Shown here: piece after piece, positions 45,949 to 60,100 of the stretch
How positions within the stretch are numbered: position 1 is the stretch's first letter
Layout: every line of letters begins with the position of its first letter
Assembly (NCBI GenBank): GCA_964020085.1
Contig: OZ026603.1
Span: 31,081,242 to 31,145,241, forward strand
Source of the DNA: Micromussa lordhowensis
Taxonomy: Eukaryota; Cnidaria; Anthozoa; Scleractinia; Lobophylliidae
Direction: 5' to 3'
Length of the DNA: 64,000 bases
Translations under genes and position numbers: made by a program
The notes under the pieces: generated by a model
What the model was told of the DNA's origin: nothing
Databases searched by the model: none
Seen by the model: only the letters and a program-made list of their open reading frames with translations

Positions 45949-48900
45949 CTACAAAGAAACAAATTAATCATGAAGTCAAGGGTCTTCTTATGAAAACGCG
46001 AGGAAATCTTACAGGTAAAGCCGTAGTACGTTTTTGTCTCTCCTCGGCTGTTCTACTATTGCAAGATAATTTGGTTCTATCAACTGAGGTGATAATGTGA
46101 ATTGGCCACCGTAACAAGATTCGAAAGCTGACGTTTCGAGCGTTAGCCCTTCGTTGGAGCAATCGACGGCTTTCGAATCTCTTTACGGTGGCCAATTCAC
46201 ATTATCAACTCAGTTGATAAAACCCAATTTATCTTGTAATACTCCCCACTGACGCAGCACCACAGTTTAATTCTTTAGAAAACTTACCCCCTTTGTTCTA
46301 CTATTAGCGGCCCTTTCGGAACCAGGAAAGTTAAAGATTAGCGGTCAGGGAGATGTTCTATTCTATCTTTATTACCTTTCAGTTTTATACTTCCTTATTA
46401 TTCCTGACATGATATTTTTTTATAGATATTAATTAAACAATTTTCATCTGTGATTCTGATCTAAAACTGTGTATTTATCTGGAGTTACCCACTTCCTCTT
46501 CACGTGGATATTACAGAGACCCAACCAGGTCGAAACAGCTGTCCACGGTTGCAATTGTTGGCTTTCAGTTTGGACTCTATCATGCCGTTGTCCCGTTAAG
46601 CTTTCTACGTAGTTACCAGCCTTGCTTCATTGTTCTGTTTCTATTTTTGGCTGATCAGATCTTTTAAAGATTCTACGTATACCGGCAGCATTTTCGTTTG
46701 TGGTCTCTTGCATCATTGTATTTGGTGTAAATTTAACGTATCTCCGCCAGTAAGACTCGAAAATGAAGGCGATTAGAGCGGTTTTCAAAGTAGTATCGTA
46801 AAAGCCAAACCAAATTAATCACTCTAGCCAATCATAAAGAACGACGCGTGCGAGTGAGTCATGAGTAATTTTGGTTCTACTTCTGATTGGATGAAAAAAT
46901 GGCGCCAGTTTTTTTTTGAGCCAATTGTGTAGAGTAGTTGATGTAAAACTAATTACTTTTCAACACTCAAATGAAAACTGCTCTGAACAATAGCAACAAC
47001 AACAACGACAAACAATGGCGGTATGAAGCACTTACCTCCACACTCGGCGAGTGACTTTGCACCCCTGCTAACAGTGAAAGTGCCGTTTGGACATGGAATA
47101 CAGCTGGTCTTCATAGCTTGATCCTGGTATTCGTTAACTGGACAGTCTGGACAATTCGGTCCCAGACCGTTCGCCGAATATTTTCCGGCAGGACATGGTG
47201 CTAAAGAAAACGTGGCAAAACATTTGCGAAGTCAAATATTTCTAATTTTCTTAACTTGTATCGCGTACTTGTTGATAAACGGCACTTTATAATACTGATT
47301 ATTTTATTCATAACAAATACCAAACCCACTTGCATATGGCAAGATTGTACCTTATCACACATTGGCTGCTAACAGAAGTTTAATTATGGTATCTGAGCAC
47401 ATGAAGAGAGAACAATTGCTGTTATTAAAGCTGGCTCACATTCCTATCTCGCCCTCAGGTCCCGATTCTTGGCGATGACCAAAAGACTCGTGACCACTGG
47501 GGACGACATTGTTCATTCAGTCATCGTTGAAACTGACCTTTGCACTCCTCGACAGATTTTGCTCCTGGTAAGGATGAAGTGCCTGCTGGACACTTTTGAG
47601 AACATTGCGTTTGTCCCTGTTGGTCGTTATAAGTTCCCACGGGACAAGGGCTGCAGTCTGTAGTGGAGGATTTGTACATGCCTTTGGGACATTTAGCTGT
47701 GGAATGTTGCAAGAGAAGGCCATTTTAAAACAACTGACTTGCGAAAAGCACAGGCAAACCAACTCAATAGAGATGAAAGTTCCAAAACACTTAGAAAACA
47801 AGCAAGCAACAGGCATGAAGGACAAAAATACTAATATTTCCCTGCTGTATACATTCCCTTACAGAACCCACTTGAGATGTTTTGAGTCCAAAGATACCAT
47901 ATGTTCGCAATTAACCGCCCGATCTCTAAGGTAGAGCTGTAAATAACGAAAAGTCCGGAAGAGTTCCGGTTTACTCTAAAGTTTTACAGGTAAAGGATGA
48001 AAACTCCAAGGTTGATGGCTTTCATGAGTTGATACAGTGCGCGTTACTCGCGCGCTACTCGCGCGCTACATTGACATTCGACCATGTGAATTAAGCCTTA
48101 ATCCGGGAGTTTGGCGTTATGGTAACTCAGGATCAGGCCTGGCTCCTTATTCTAATTGTCCTCAACTTACCACAGTGTAATTCGCTTCCTACAAACATAA
48201 CCTTGGTCATCTCAATTCGGCCCTCTTCACATGGCATGTTTGGGTCTTTCTTCACAGACACTAGAAATAACATGACAACAACAGTCTTTTAAACATACCG
48301 TCAAATCCTTCTCATAACCTTGGATGTGCCCTTTTCCACCCTTAAAGTACACCCCTCTCCCCCGCCTTTTCTCTGTGATAAGCGCATATGTCACTTGATG
48401 AAAGACTTTAAGCTCGCGCCTCGATGAGGCCGTTGAGTTGTGTTCTTAGGGAACTTGTATCTTGTCCCAGGGGAGGGGTGAGGGTAGAGATACCCCTGCT
48501 TACTCGCTACATGCTACAGCTAGAGATACGCCTGGCCCTGAGGTCTTTGGCGACTCAAGTCTATCAGTTGTTGGTTTAGACTTTTATAAATCAGTTGTCT
48601 CCATCCTCTCCCAACATTTAGGAATAATTATTCAACTGGAGGGAATCTGCGTCAACAATTAGTGAATTTCTATTGAAAAGCCTCGACGACACTCGAACCG
48701 TGACATGCGACATTTTTTGTTAATTTTTTAGTCACTCTAGAATGAGCACTTTTCTTCTTAGTAACAAGAGTAATTAGTGTTTTTACGCCCTACAAATGCT
48801 AGCTTTGTACATTATGTGAAGAGCCTTAAGGAGAATCAAGCTCTTGTCTTACCGACACAATCAGGTATTGCTTCAGTAGGTTGCCACACTCCTTTGTCAC

Positions 48901-51900
48901 ATTGCCAATACAAAGCTTTCGCTTTGTACATCTCACTTCCACTCGGACACTGGACTTGACAGAAGTTCACGCCACCGTAATTACTGCATGTCTTGGTACC
49001 ATCGAGGGGCCCATCAGGATCGTGGCATGGCGGTCCTACATAAAAATGCACTCTTTACAATTTTACAACTGAGAATGCCTTAGACTTAGAAGATAAAACC
49101 ACCTGGTCTAGCATCAGTGACATCAGTTTAATGCCTGGCTTCATGAAAGTATGTACTGCTCAGTAATGTTAATTTGAATGATCAGACATTAGTTTCAAAA
49201 TTAATATTTTGAACTGCCCCGTAAAGTACAATAAATAGTACCACATGGAAGTTCTGCTCAGTAGCTTTCGAATCTTGGCGACACTTAGCGAGCCTCATAT
49301 GCGACCGAATCGAAATTAAAAAGGTACGATTAAGTATTTACCGCATCCAAATTCGGTCATAACTCCGGCGATCTATATATCAATCAGTAAATTCATAAGG
49401 CGGTTTTCATTGGGTGTCGTAATAAAACCCTGAGCCAATCACTCTAGCCAATCACAAAGAACACAGACGATCCAGTCAACCAATCAAAACCCTAAGTAAT
49501 TGTAGTTGTCACTAAGCGCGGGAAAACGCGTGCGACGGACTTTTCGACACTCAAGTGAAAAGCGCTCTATCAGCACAGTAGACAAGGCTTAGCTTGTGAT
49601 TGGCTAATTGAGAATTTGTGTACAGTTACATGCAAAAGTTATAAAGTTGGTGGTCCAGAGGTCTTCGTCAGAGAAGTTGCTTAGCAACATGAACCCATGA
49701 TGCTTGCAACTTTGGAAACTGCCCCAAGAATGCACGTGTTTTTATTGTTCCATTGCAGAACTTTTTAAGTGTCTCTATAATGATGAACAAATTAAACCTT
49801 TCAAGATATTTACGCTGAATATTCTTAAAGAAAATTTCGCACCCAAATTTCTTAATTTTGAACACCGTTCTGGGTTCATAAAGCTTAAACGAACCACAGC
49901 CTCAATCAAGAGAAGACTCTAGAAAGACAAAAAAACAATTACTTACGCTTGATTGTCACTTTGAACAGACAAGAATTTCTATTTCCTTTTGCGTCCAGGA
50001 CTTCGTATCTGACGTTAGTTTCAAGCAGTTGAAAAGTGTCACCACTGTTGTGTGACTTATCCACTTTCGTGACTTTAACATTGTCACTGAAGGTTGGCTC
50101 GACCCAGGTCACCGCTTTGGGTATGTCGCTGGTTTCATAAATATCTTTAGGACAGTTGTGAATTGTAGGAGGTGTCACGTCTGAAGAAAAGAGAAAGAAT
50201 TAATAGGTTGTGTGACCCAAAACCTAAGGTTTTTGAGCTGTTTTGGTATAAAGATGGGAAAGAAACAGTGCCATTTTGATCTGAAAATTAGTATGGTCTT
50301 ACCTGCTTGTCCATGTGCTATGTGCTATTTATCGAAACCAAAAACACGTAGTTACTTATTTGTCTCTTTTCATATGGCCATTTCATATTAAAATGAAAAA
50401 AGAGGACGGACGAACTAATAAAAAAAGTATTATTCTGTGCCTGAATGTCCTACCACAGAAACTTAAAGGCCAGGCCTGATGATAGGTTAAGGATATAACG
50501 TATGCTCCGTAATAGGCTAGGATTTGAAGCACTGCGGGACGGTACCCGGGGCACGGGATGGTTCCGGGGGATGGCACCTCTCGAGCCCCACCAAACTTTT
50601 AGTAGTTTCTTTTTCAGGCATCTTTCAAGTCTTTTAATGACATACTGCTTCCACCTCATTTGTTGGAGACCAAAATGGTCAGTTAATTGCTCCCGGGAGA
50701 AAAACTATTCGCTTCTCAGAGCATGAGTCCAAGGACAAATATTCGAGCATATTTTTAAGTCTATTGTGTTTATTATCCTTTAAATATTTCCAAGTGCCCA
50801 TGAAGTCAGTAAAAATGATCGCTGTTTATTTGAAAGGCTTTGCAACATAAAGAAGAATGGCGTTTTCCTCTTTGGGATATCTTCTTTCGCTTTACAGATA
50901 TTTACGATTTTTGAGGAAAGATACGACGTCTTAAATTGTTCCAAGTAATATACTGGGCCGGGTTGTTCGAAAGTCGGTTGACGTTAACCCACGATTAAAA
51001 GTTAACCTTTGTATTGATTTTTCTTCAGTAAAAATGTTTTTAACTGCTAATGTTTTGTGTAGTTTGAGATTGTTCAAACTAAAAACAGAAGAACAAACAA
51101 CATAAACAGAAAACTTCACTGAAAAGTTACAAATCTGAAATCAAACTTCTCGCTAATCCTGGGTTAGTTTAATCGGGTTTTGAACAACCCGGCCCAGAAT
51201 GTTAAATTTCTCTAGAAATATTCGAGCGATGTGCTTCAAACGTGGCGCCAGAAGTGTGCAACACAAAAGAAACAAAATGACACCCGCCGTGCCGTTACCA
51301 AGTATCACTTGGATATTCCCCAATTTTATCTGGGGCATATATTCGGTCACTTGACGAGTTTAGACCTGTCGCGTTAGAGCGAAATTATTTGATGGATTGA
51401 TTATATTTAACGTTTGACAAGGCGGGGAGGAGATACATTTTCAAGACCGAACCAACGCTCCGACCCGCTAAATGGTTAAAAAGCATGAAATAACCCATTT
51501 ATTTACCTACTATCGTAACATAAATCGAACAGCTTGCCGATCCTGCGGGGCTAGTCGCAGTCCACTCCACCTTCGTTTCACCCGCCGGAAACTGGTAACT
51601 AGAGGAGATTTCAGGCGGGTTGATTGTGATCTGGTTCACGTTTGAAGTGGGTTCCTTCCACTCGCTGCTGACGTCAGCAGTGCTCTTGTCTGGCTCTAAA
51701 TCTTGCCTTATGTTATCTGGACACACAATCCATGGTTGCACCTCAACTGAATAGAAAAGGCCAATGATGTTAATCCAATTGAAACCTGTATTAACCGGCC
51801 TCCCATGTGGGGGTGGGTGGCGCGATCAACCTGCGGCAAACGCCGGGGCAGTTGCTTTCAAATTATGCTCACTCAAAAGTGATTTGTTCAGCATCTTGTA

Positions 51901-54900
51901 TCATTGGCTTTTGACGTTTCGAAGCTACGATCGTCGACGATTGGGCCTCTTTAATGTAATTTTGACTGTACAACAAGATATTTATGGAAGAGGTTACAAA
52001 TGGGGTGTTTGTATAAATATACAATATATATACGGTGGGATGAGAGCGTCAAGCCTACGTACGCGACAAGACCGAGTGGTGGTCTGACTATCAATGGGAA
52101 TTCTGCTTATCGGCGTAGATGAAATCTACACATCTGTATTCAGTTGCATGGGAAGTATTGGTAAGGATTCATTAGATTTTCCACTCATGAGAACATTTTT
52201 CTCTAGTTTTTCTTTCTCTGTTATACGAATTTTAGTTGAAAATTCTTCTAAAATTCAGTGTGGCGAAAAGAATCTTGTTTCCATAAGTCTAAAGAAAAAG
52301 GAAACATTGGGAATGATGTTTGGCATGCCGCAGCTCTCTTCCTCTACCCATAATATCTTTCGGTCTTGAGGCTTTGATCTGACATCGTTAACCTTCCTTA
52401 GGAATAGATGGAGATTTTTAGCCCACGAAAACTTTAACATCGCTCATTAAAACGTACAAAAAAGTTCTAAAATCTTAAAACCTAGCATACGCATACACGA
52501 TGTCGTCAGCACATGGACAAATATTGCAAAAATATAGCTTTTCTTGTACTTTATGTGGGCCATGTAACGCATGCGTGGTATTTTGGTATAATGTTCAGCC
52601 GCCATTTTATTTTCCTACGGTGGATGTCTACAAGCAAGTGCACGATAAACTATTTGTTACCCTTTTTGCAAGAAGGTTGAGCTCCATCCCAGGTCCCGTC
52701 CGATAAGCACTGTCTTCTCGACCAACCCTCCAGCTCGTAACCGCTGACACAGCTGTATAGACACTCCTCCCTGAATTTTCCTCCGGTTGATGAACATGTC
52801 TCCGGGAAGATTCTTCCATTTGAAACGACGGGCAGGGCTGGACACGTCACAGCTATTGACAGACAAGCATATTATGAGAATTTAACAACTAACTACAACT
52901 TCAGGGGGCTTTCTTCTTTAAACAATATAAGTATGTTCGCTGATTAAATTTAATTTAAATAACATCTTGTGTTAAATAATAATAATAATGATAATAATAA
53001 TTTTGATCTGTTACTAACTAATAAATTACAAAACCCACTAAAACTAAATCCGACTAACAAATAAATAGAAGACACAGTGATTACGCATAGACACCAAATG
53101 TATGTACATAGTTAAAAATATTTACAATTAAAATGTATAAAAAAGTGATGTGTTTCGTAGGAATATTTTAAAAAAAATCATTTCATTATTTTCATATTAC
53201 ATTAGAGTCGTGTTCTGTTGGGATCAACCGTTTTTTGGTTGGTTGGGTTTTTCCGTGTTCTAATGGGCAAAACCGTTTTCGTTTGGTTTGGTTGATCAAC
53301 TTTCTCAACCGGCGTCAAACCAGGTTGAAACGGTTGAAAAAGCATTTGCGTGATTATGTCGCGTAATTGTAGCTCGCGTGAGGACAATTCCTATGAGTTC
53401 TTTTGAGAAACGTCAACGCACCGTATCAACCCAAACCGGATGCAGTTGAAACGGTTGGTCCCACTAGAACACGACCTGGGTGTATGGTTTTTCCACTCTG
53501 TTAAATATTAATCGTTAAATATTGTTTCATACTTTTAAATGTTACATTAGTGTGTGAATGCTTTTTCACTCTGTTAAATATTACATTGGGTGTGTGAATA
53601 TCTTTTTCACCCAGTGAGTTTTCGTTAACAAATGTTTTTCAAATCTCTATGATTTAATCTATATTTTGTTGGGTGAAGATAAAGAAACTCGAAACAAGGA
53701 AAGGACTGGAGCTCTGGCAAAAACTCTTGCGTCACAGGCAGCACAATGATCCTTACTTGATGAAAATACACCTAAAATTGATAAACTATTCCTCATTTAA
53801 GAATATAACACAAACAGCGGTGATAAACATTGTATTCCAACACATTTTAATACTGATCTTAACGTTTCGTTTGCTAGTCTGCATACATTTATGCCGGGAG
53901 CTCTCTCTGAACGTCTAATGAAGGAATGCCCCAGAATAAAAATTATAGGATGACCCATTCTAATGTAAAACAAAATATCTCTACAACTTGCCTAAAAAAA
54001 GATTTCGCCAAGATAAGCAAGAGGGAATATTTGAGAATACGACCAGTCTGTTATTTGTGTTATTTGTCCGCCAGTGTAAATACGGGCGGACAAATAACAC
54101 TCTTCAACATGATTGGTTGTTATGTCAAATGACAGATCACCATCGGATTAACAAATATTTGCCTTGACTACGATGGGTCAATTTATCGACATAAATAACA
54201 TCATGCGTTGACTTGATGTTTGGTTTTTCAAAATGACATTACAAGTTTTTAAAAACTATTTATATCGCAATATTAGAGGTCTTGAACCTAGACTGAGAAA
54301 CATGATCTACAGCAGTAACCTGTCTTATGAGGATAACAGCTAACTACTTTAATGAAGTCATTTCTGGAAAAGTGAAGCTTTCTTCGTCGAATGCTCCTGA
54401 TGCATAAATAGTATTTTTACGATAACTGCAGAAATTCTCGCGCGCTCATTGGCTAATTTTTATCGTCAATATGCGGACAGACACATGGATTTGAATCCGT
54501 GCGACGCGTCAGCGAGCGAGAGCGGGCAATTCGACCATTTGTTATCGTAAAAAACAGATTGATGCCAGTTTTTAATGAGTCTGTCCTGTTATTGACAATG
54601 AATTTTGTCATCACATTGTCAAAGTAGTCTGCGGATCCACTCGACTTTGACAATGTGATGACGAAATTTATGATCAATAACAGGACAGACGCATGAAAAA
54701 CAATTTGTTAAATATACAATAAATAGCTCTGAATATTGAAAGAACATGGACGGTCAGCTGTCCCTAGAAAATCTGAGTCGAGTGTATTAACTACATAATT
54801 TCTCTGTCGGTTCGGTTGAAACTTTTACGAAGAAGCTATGGGCTCATTAGCGCTTTTGACAGCCCGAAAGTCAATATATCCTATAATATTACACCCAAAG

Positions 54901-57077
54901 ACCTAAACATTTCACCAATTAGTTTCATAAGCTTTTCAGATGTGTGGAGTCAATTTTTATCAAGCATTATGCCTTCTATACATAAAGGCAACAAAAGCTG
55001 ACAATGACGGTGGCAAATTCCTCTTTAAAACAGGAAGTGACGTCACTTACGGTTGCATGTGCCCATGTTTCCCTCCCACTTTGCACTACTTCCGCAAGTA
55101 AGAACTCCGTGCTGAATGTCGTCGATGACGTAACCCGCATTACATTTCATGGCACATTTGTCGCCGAAGATATTGGCACCCGCCTGAGTGCATCGTGCTG
55201 GTTCTAAAGTGCTTCCAGCGGGGGTACTCAGGGGAACGCATGCCAGGGCTGTTTAATAAAGAAACACGTGTTATATCATCTTATATATATTTAGCTCTTA
55301 TTAACCGAGGTTTGTATGGGAGAATATTGACCGAAGTCGTGAGTACAGACTGAACGCAGTGAGTTCTCTACACACAGCCGAGGTCAGGATTCTCCCACAC
55401 GGACCCACTAAGCTCGGGTAATAAGATGTTTATTCATGGCAAGCAAGAAAAATTTAATTCGTTTAATGTAACTGGTTGTTCTAGCTGACATTTTGCTTGC
55501 GAACGGTGATGCGCTGAACTGAAATATCTGCCAAAGTTTGCTCGTCCTCTTTACAGGTTTTTTCTCATCAGGCTTTTTGACACTTCCATAATATGACTAT
55601 TTTCTGGAACTAATATTTTTAGGAGAAAAGTTGTCAATATTTTTGTATTTAGTTTGCAACTTTTTCACCGCAAAAAATTAGCGGTCTGGATGCCGGTCTA
55701 GATGGGTTATTGACCAACCGCGAGGTTAAGATGGCTGGATATTGGCCAAGCTGGTTTTTTTGCGTGTTTGAAAGAACGAGGTCAACATCCAGCCATCTTG
55801 ACCTCACGCTTGGTCAGTAAAAGAGTTATTATATGGAAGAGAACATTATTTTCTTTCGGGACACAGCGGGTGATCTAAGCGGGCAAGATCAAGCCATCTT
55901 GTCAGTTTGGTCACGGAGCTAGTCATATAATAATGATAGTAACAGAAATAATGCTTTAGTTTTTGAAGAGTTTTGCAAGGTTATTCAAGTAGTTATCAAA
56001 ATAAAATAAATCTGAATCAGAAACGCAATTATTGCTGACAATTCTTTAAGCAACGCTTATAGTTTCTCTCCTCTTGCCTCAATTGCCCTCTCGTTGTCGT
56101 TTATTGTTAACTTAGCTATAAAACCTCGTATATTACCCACATTGAGAAGGTCTAATCAAGTGCAAGTAAGCTATATTTCAACTCTCTTTTTGCTCGTAAT
56201 TAACTCTGTAGAAATAAGTATATGACTGAATTTGGTACACTAGGCACATTAGGTGGTTTATTGTGAAATGCACATATTGGAATAGGGACGCTTATTGCCT
56301 GATCAAATTTATCTTCATCTTCTTTATCTCTGTCTACAAAGCGTGACGTATAATTCAGAGAGAGAGAGAGAGAGGGGAGGGTGCTTCTCCTTACAGCATG
56401 TGAAAGAAGCAAGTGTTACGTACCATCACAGATCTTGTTGTTAATTCCCTGAGTAAAGCCAGCTTTACAGAGGCAATAAAAGTCTCCTTCAGTATCCACG
56501 CATTGTGAAGAGGTCGTGTTACAAGTGTGCGTACCCAGGCTACACTCGTTTGCATCTGATGATGAGAGATCACGTCATTAACTAACGGAACTAATATTTA
56601 TGCCGAGACATTAAAATGCGTATTTTTTTGCCTGAAGGTGGTTTCCTGGGAAGAATTTTTGTCCCCTTTCCTTTTGAAAATATTTATTTCACCTTGTGGA
56701 CCTAAGAGCTTTTCTGTTCAGCACATTTGCTTATTCAACATTTTTTCACTTGGCTTTTTAAAATCTTTTTCTTTACTTCTCCTGAACAGGAAACAGTATT
56801 TTGGTAATAGCACAAGCTGGCACTACAAAGAGTTACCAGCGAGAACAAAACTCAAGACACGGCGATATTTACAGCACAGCGATTATCAGTGTTGACTCAC
56901 TTATACACTGCTTGGCATCAAGATTCTGGTAACCATTTTTACAGTTGCACCGATAGCTTCCAATCAAGTTCTCGCATGTGGACTTGCTGGTGTCACAAGG
57001 ATTGTTTACGCATTCATCGACGTCTGAAATACAGAAAAAACATAATTTGTTTTGCTATAGATTTAACGTGCATTATG

Positions 57078-57123
<46 letters not shown>

Positions 57124-60100
57124 TTAAAATTTTTATAGCATCATTTCCCAATGGTTAAATGGTGCTTTACAAAAAATTAAATCTATAAACTAATACCTAC
57201 TATAAAAATTAAGAAAATGTCAAAAACAGATAAAAATTTAAAAAGATATATTATTAAAAATTTCAACTTAAGAATGCCACGTTTTCAATTTACTTTAAAA
57301 ATGTTGGTAGAAGACGAGTCTTTTTAAAATATCTTTTGGAAGTGCATTCCGCACAGCTGGAGTCGACACCTTAAATGAACGGCCTCCGTTGTCTAGAAAC
57401 TAGGCTTGTAAAGAAGATTTACACGGTCTAAGTTCTCTAGCTGGGTTTTAGGGCTTGAGCAGACATACGATATACTGGGGAGCTTCACCACGAAGAGCCT
57501 TAAAGGTAATGAGTGCAATTAAAAATCACACTCAGTTCCACTTTAAACTCTTTACTACCTAACAATAAATAGATAGATCACTTCATTTTCAACGGGTCAT
57601 GGATTGCGTTAAGGGTCATGGATTGCGTTACAATCACATGAATTGCGTTCCATTCACAGGGATACTGGTGTTTTGTCTGAAGGGCAGAAAACACGGTGCC
57701 CCTGAATGGTTGGCTCCTTGAGGCCTGGATCGAGCCGTCAGAGGTTTCCTCTTTAGCTGCAGTCGTTTCTATATTTTAAAGCAAGACGCTCAACTCTTGC
57801 AGTTCCTCATTCTCCGCTCTACCCAGGAGGAAAAACGGGCACAGGCGAATTATATGCTAGAAAAACTTGAATAAATGTTTCGTTGTCTCATTATTTTAGT
57901 GAAGGAAAATGACCGGACTTATAGGATGGGATAATATCTGAAAAAAGAGTTCGTTGCATGGAGGAATATTGCGATCTCAAAATAAAAATAACCCCCTCAA
58001 GAAAGTCCTTTGAAAACCATAAGCCAGAGCTTATTTTTGGAATTTTATGAGTCCTCAAAGTCTGTACAAAACTCTTCAAAGCTTGTGGGTTATGAACAGG
58101 ATTCCACGTTACCTTCACATTGGTCCAATGTTCCTGCTTTGTTTTTGTAACCGTCGGGACATTTGCAATAGAAAGAGCCGACGGTATTCATGCACTGAGT
58201 TGGAGAGGAACATCTGGAGGGGTTCGTCTGACACTCGTCCTCATCTCAAACAAAGAGAATTCAATCTCTTAGCATTATTTCTCAAACTAATAATTCATCA
58301 CGTTTAAACAAAGAAAAACATGACCGCGATTGAGAAGATGTATGAAACACTCAAGACAGTGTTTGACCACATTTCCAAACATCTCGAAGTTCGTCAAAAA
58401 TACTCGGCTGCGCGTCGTATTTTCAACTCTCTTCTCGGTGTTTGAAAATGTTGTTAAACACCGTCTTTCGTGTTTGATATATTACATATTGCATCCGGGC
58501 GTTTTCCATTCTGATCTGAATCTACAGACTTTTCCAGTGGCGAACTGAGTAGCCTTTTCCGAACAAGAGGCATACAGGAATTTTCGAAAATTCGTCAAGG
58601 ACATTTTCCTTCTATTAATTTTATTCCAGAATTGTTTGCCTGACTGGTTCGGAAAAATTAAAAAACTCCCAGACTTACTCAGTTAGATTTCTCTAAATCT
58701 CAGAGCAGGCATCTAAATTGGCTCCCAGGGTATCTCATCTTTCTGGAAAGACGAAAGACCCCGGAAACGAGTTTCATTGACATTAGTAATACCTTCACAC
58801 TCTCTCTTTGATCCTGCCTTGAAGACGTAACCATTGGGACACTCACAAAAGTATGAGCCGTCAGTATTTGTGCACGTAGCTGGTGAGACACAAGATGATG
58901 GGTTCTGGCACTCATCTACATCCGCCACTAAAATCAAAACACGTTAAAAAAACGTGAATAAAGTTTCACCAAAAATGCTCTCATTTCCTGAGAGAGAGCA
59001 AGTTATATTTTTGCCGCTTTTCACGTGACGTCATCGTATTCCAAAATTAAACATTTCCTATCCTTCTAAGGTTTTTGTTTCATCAAATATTAGACCCTCT
59101 AGGAACTTGACGTTTTATGATGTTTCATTTCGACAGGGTTCTTCGTTTTGTCATAGAGTACGTTTGAATTTCCAAGTTTTTTCTAGTATTTTATTTCGCT
59201 AGCATAAAAATGGTTTGGTTATTAGTTGATGAAATGCTACAAATTAATTAAAAGCAGGTTACCATCACACCAGCCTCGACTGTTAACGCGATAGCCACTT
59301 GGGCAAGAAACTGAAAGAAAACGTTACAGAAAAAAAACCTGGTCAGTCACTTACCCTTGTAAGGAGTGAATTGTCTACTTAGCTCTTATCTCTTCAAAAA
59401 TCTCAGGAGCGCCAAGAAAGCTCAAGCGTCCTCGCACGCATTTTCAACCTCCACGTAGACATCCATGCAACGCGCGTGGTATCATTTTCCGCGAGAGAAC
59501 TGGATACTATATCTAAAAATAACTCGAGAGGGATTACATTGAGAATAAGGCCTTTCTCACCCTTCATCCTCTCTTGACAAAACTTACTACAGGAACAAGA
59601 CATGGTCAGTGTACTTTATTGCATGCCATATTATATTTGCTTTGCATCGTGATGCAATTACCAAAGTGAAGACAAACAAACAAAACAAAGAAATTTGGGA
59701 GCATGCAAGCCAAAAAAAACAAAGAAATAAGCAATAATCAGGTAACCAGCGATCAAGTAAAACTAAGAGAGAAAGGCTTAAACAAACAGCCCCCGCTAAA
59801 GAAAGACAAGAATTGGAAGCCACTTGTCTTTGTATCTAATTTTTTAAAAAATGATAATTTATAAATAACAATTACAAAAACGGAACACGTCTTGTTGTTA
59901 AAGTTTTGAACGACTAGTAGATTTTTTATACTTAAACGATTAGATTGGTGACTTGGCCTTCTTCCTCGTAAACTAATACGCGATAGAAACTTCGAGCTCA
60001 TAATCTAATTGTTTAATAGAAACACGGAAATTGATCTCCATTTCTTCAATATTTGATGTGTGATACGCTCTCAGGTCTAATTACTTACGGGTTAATGTTA

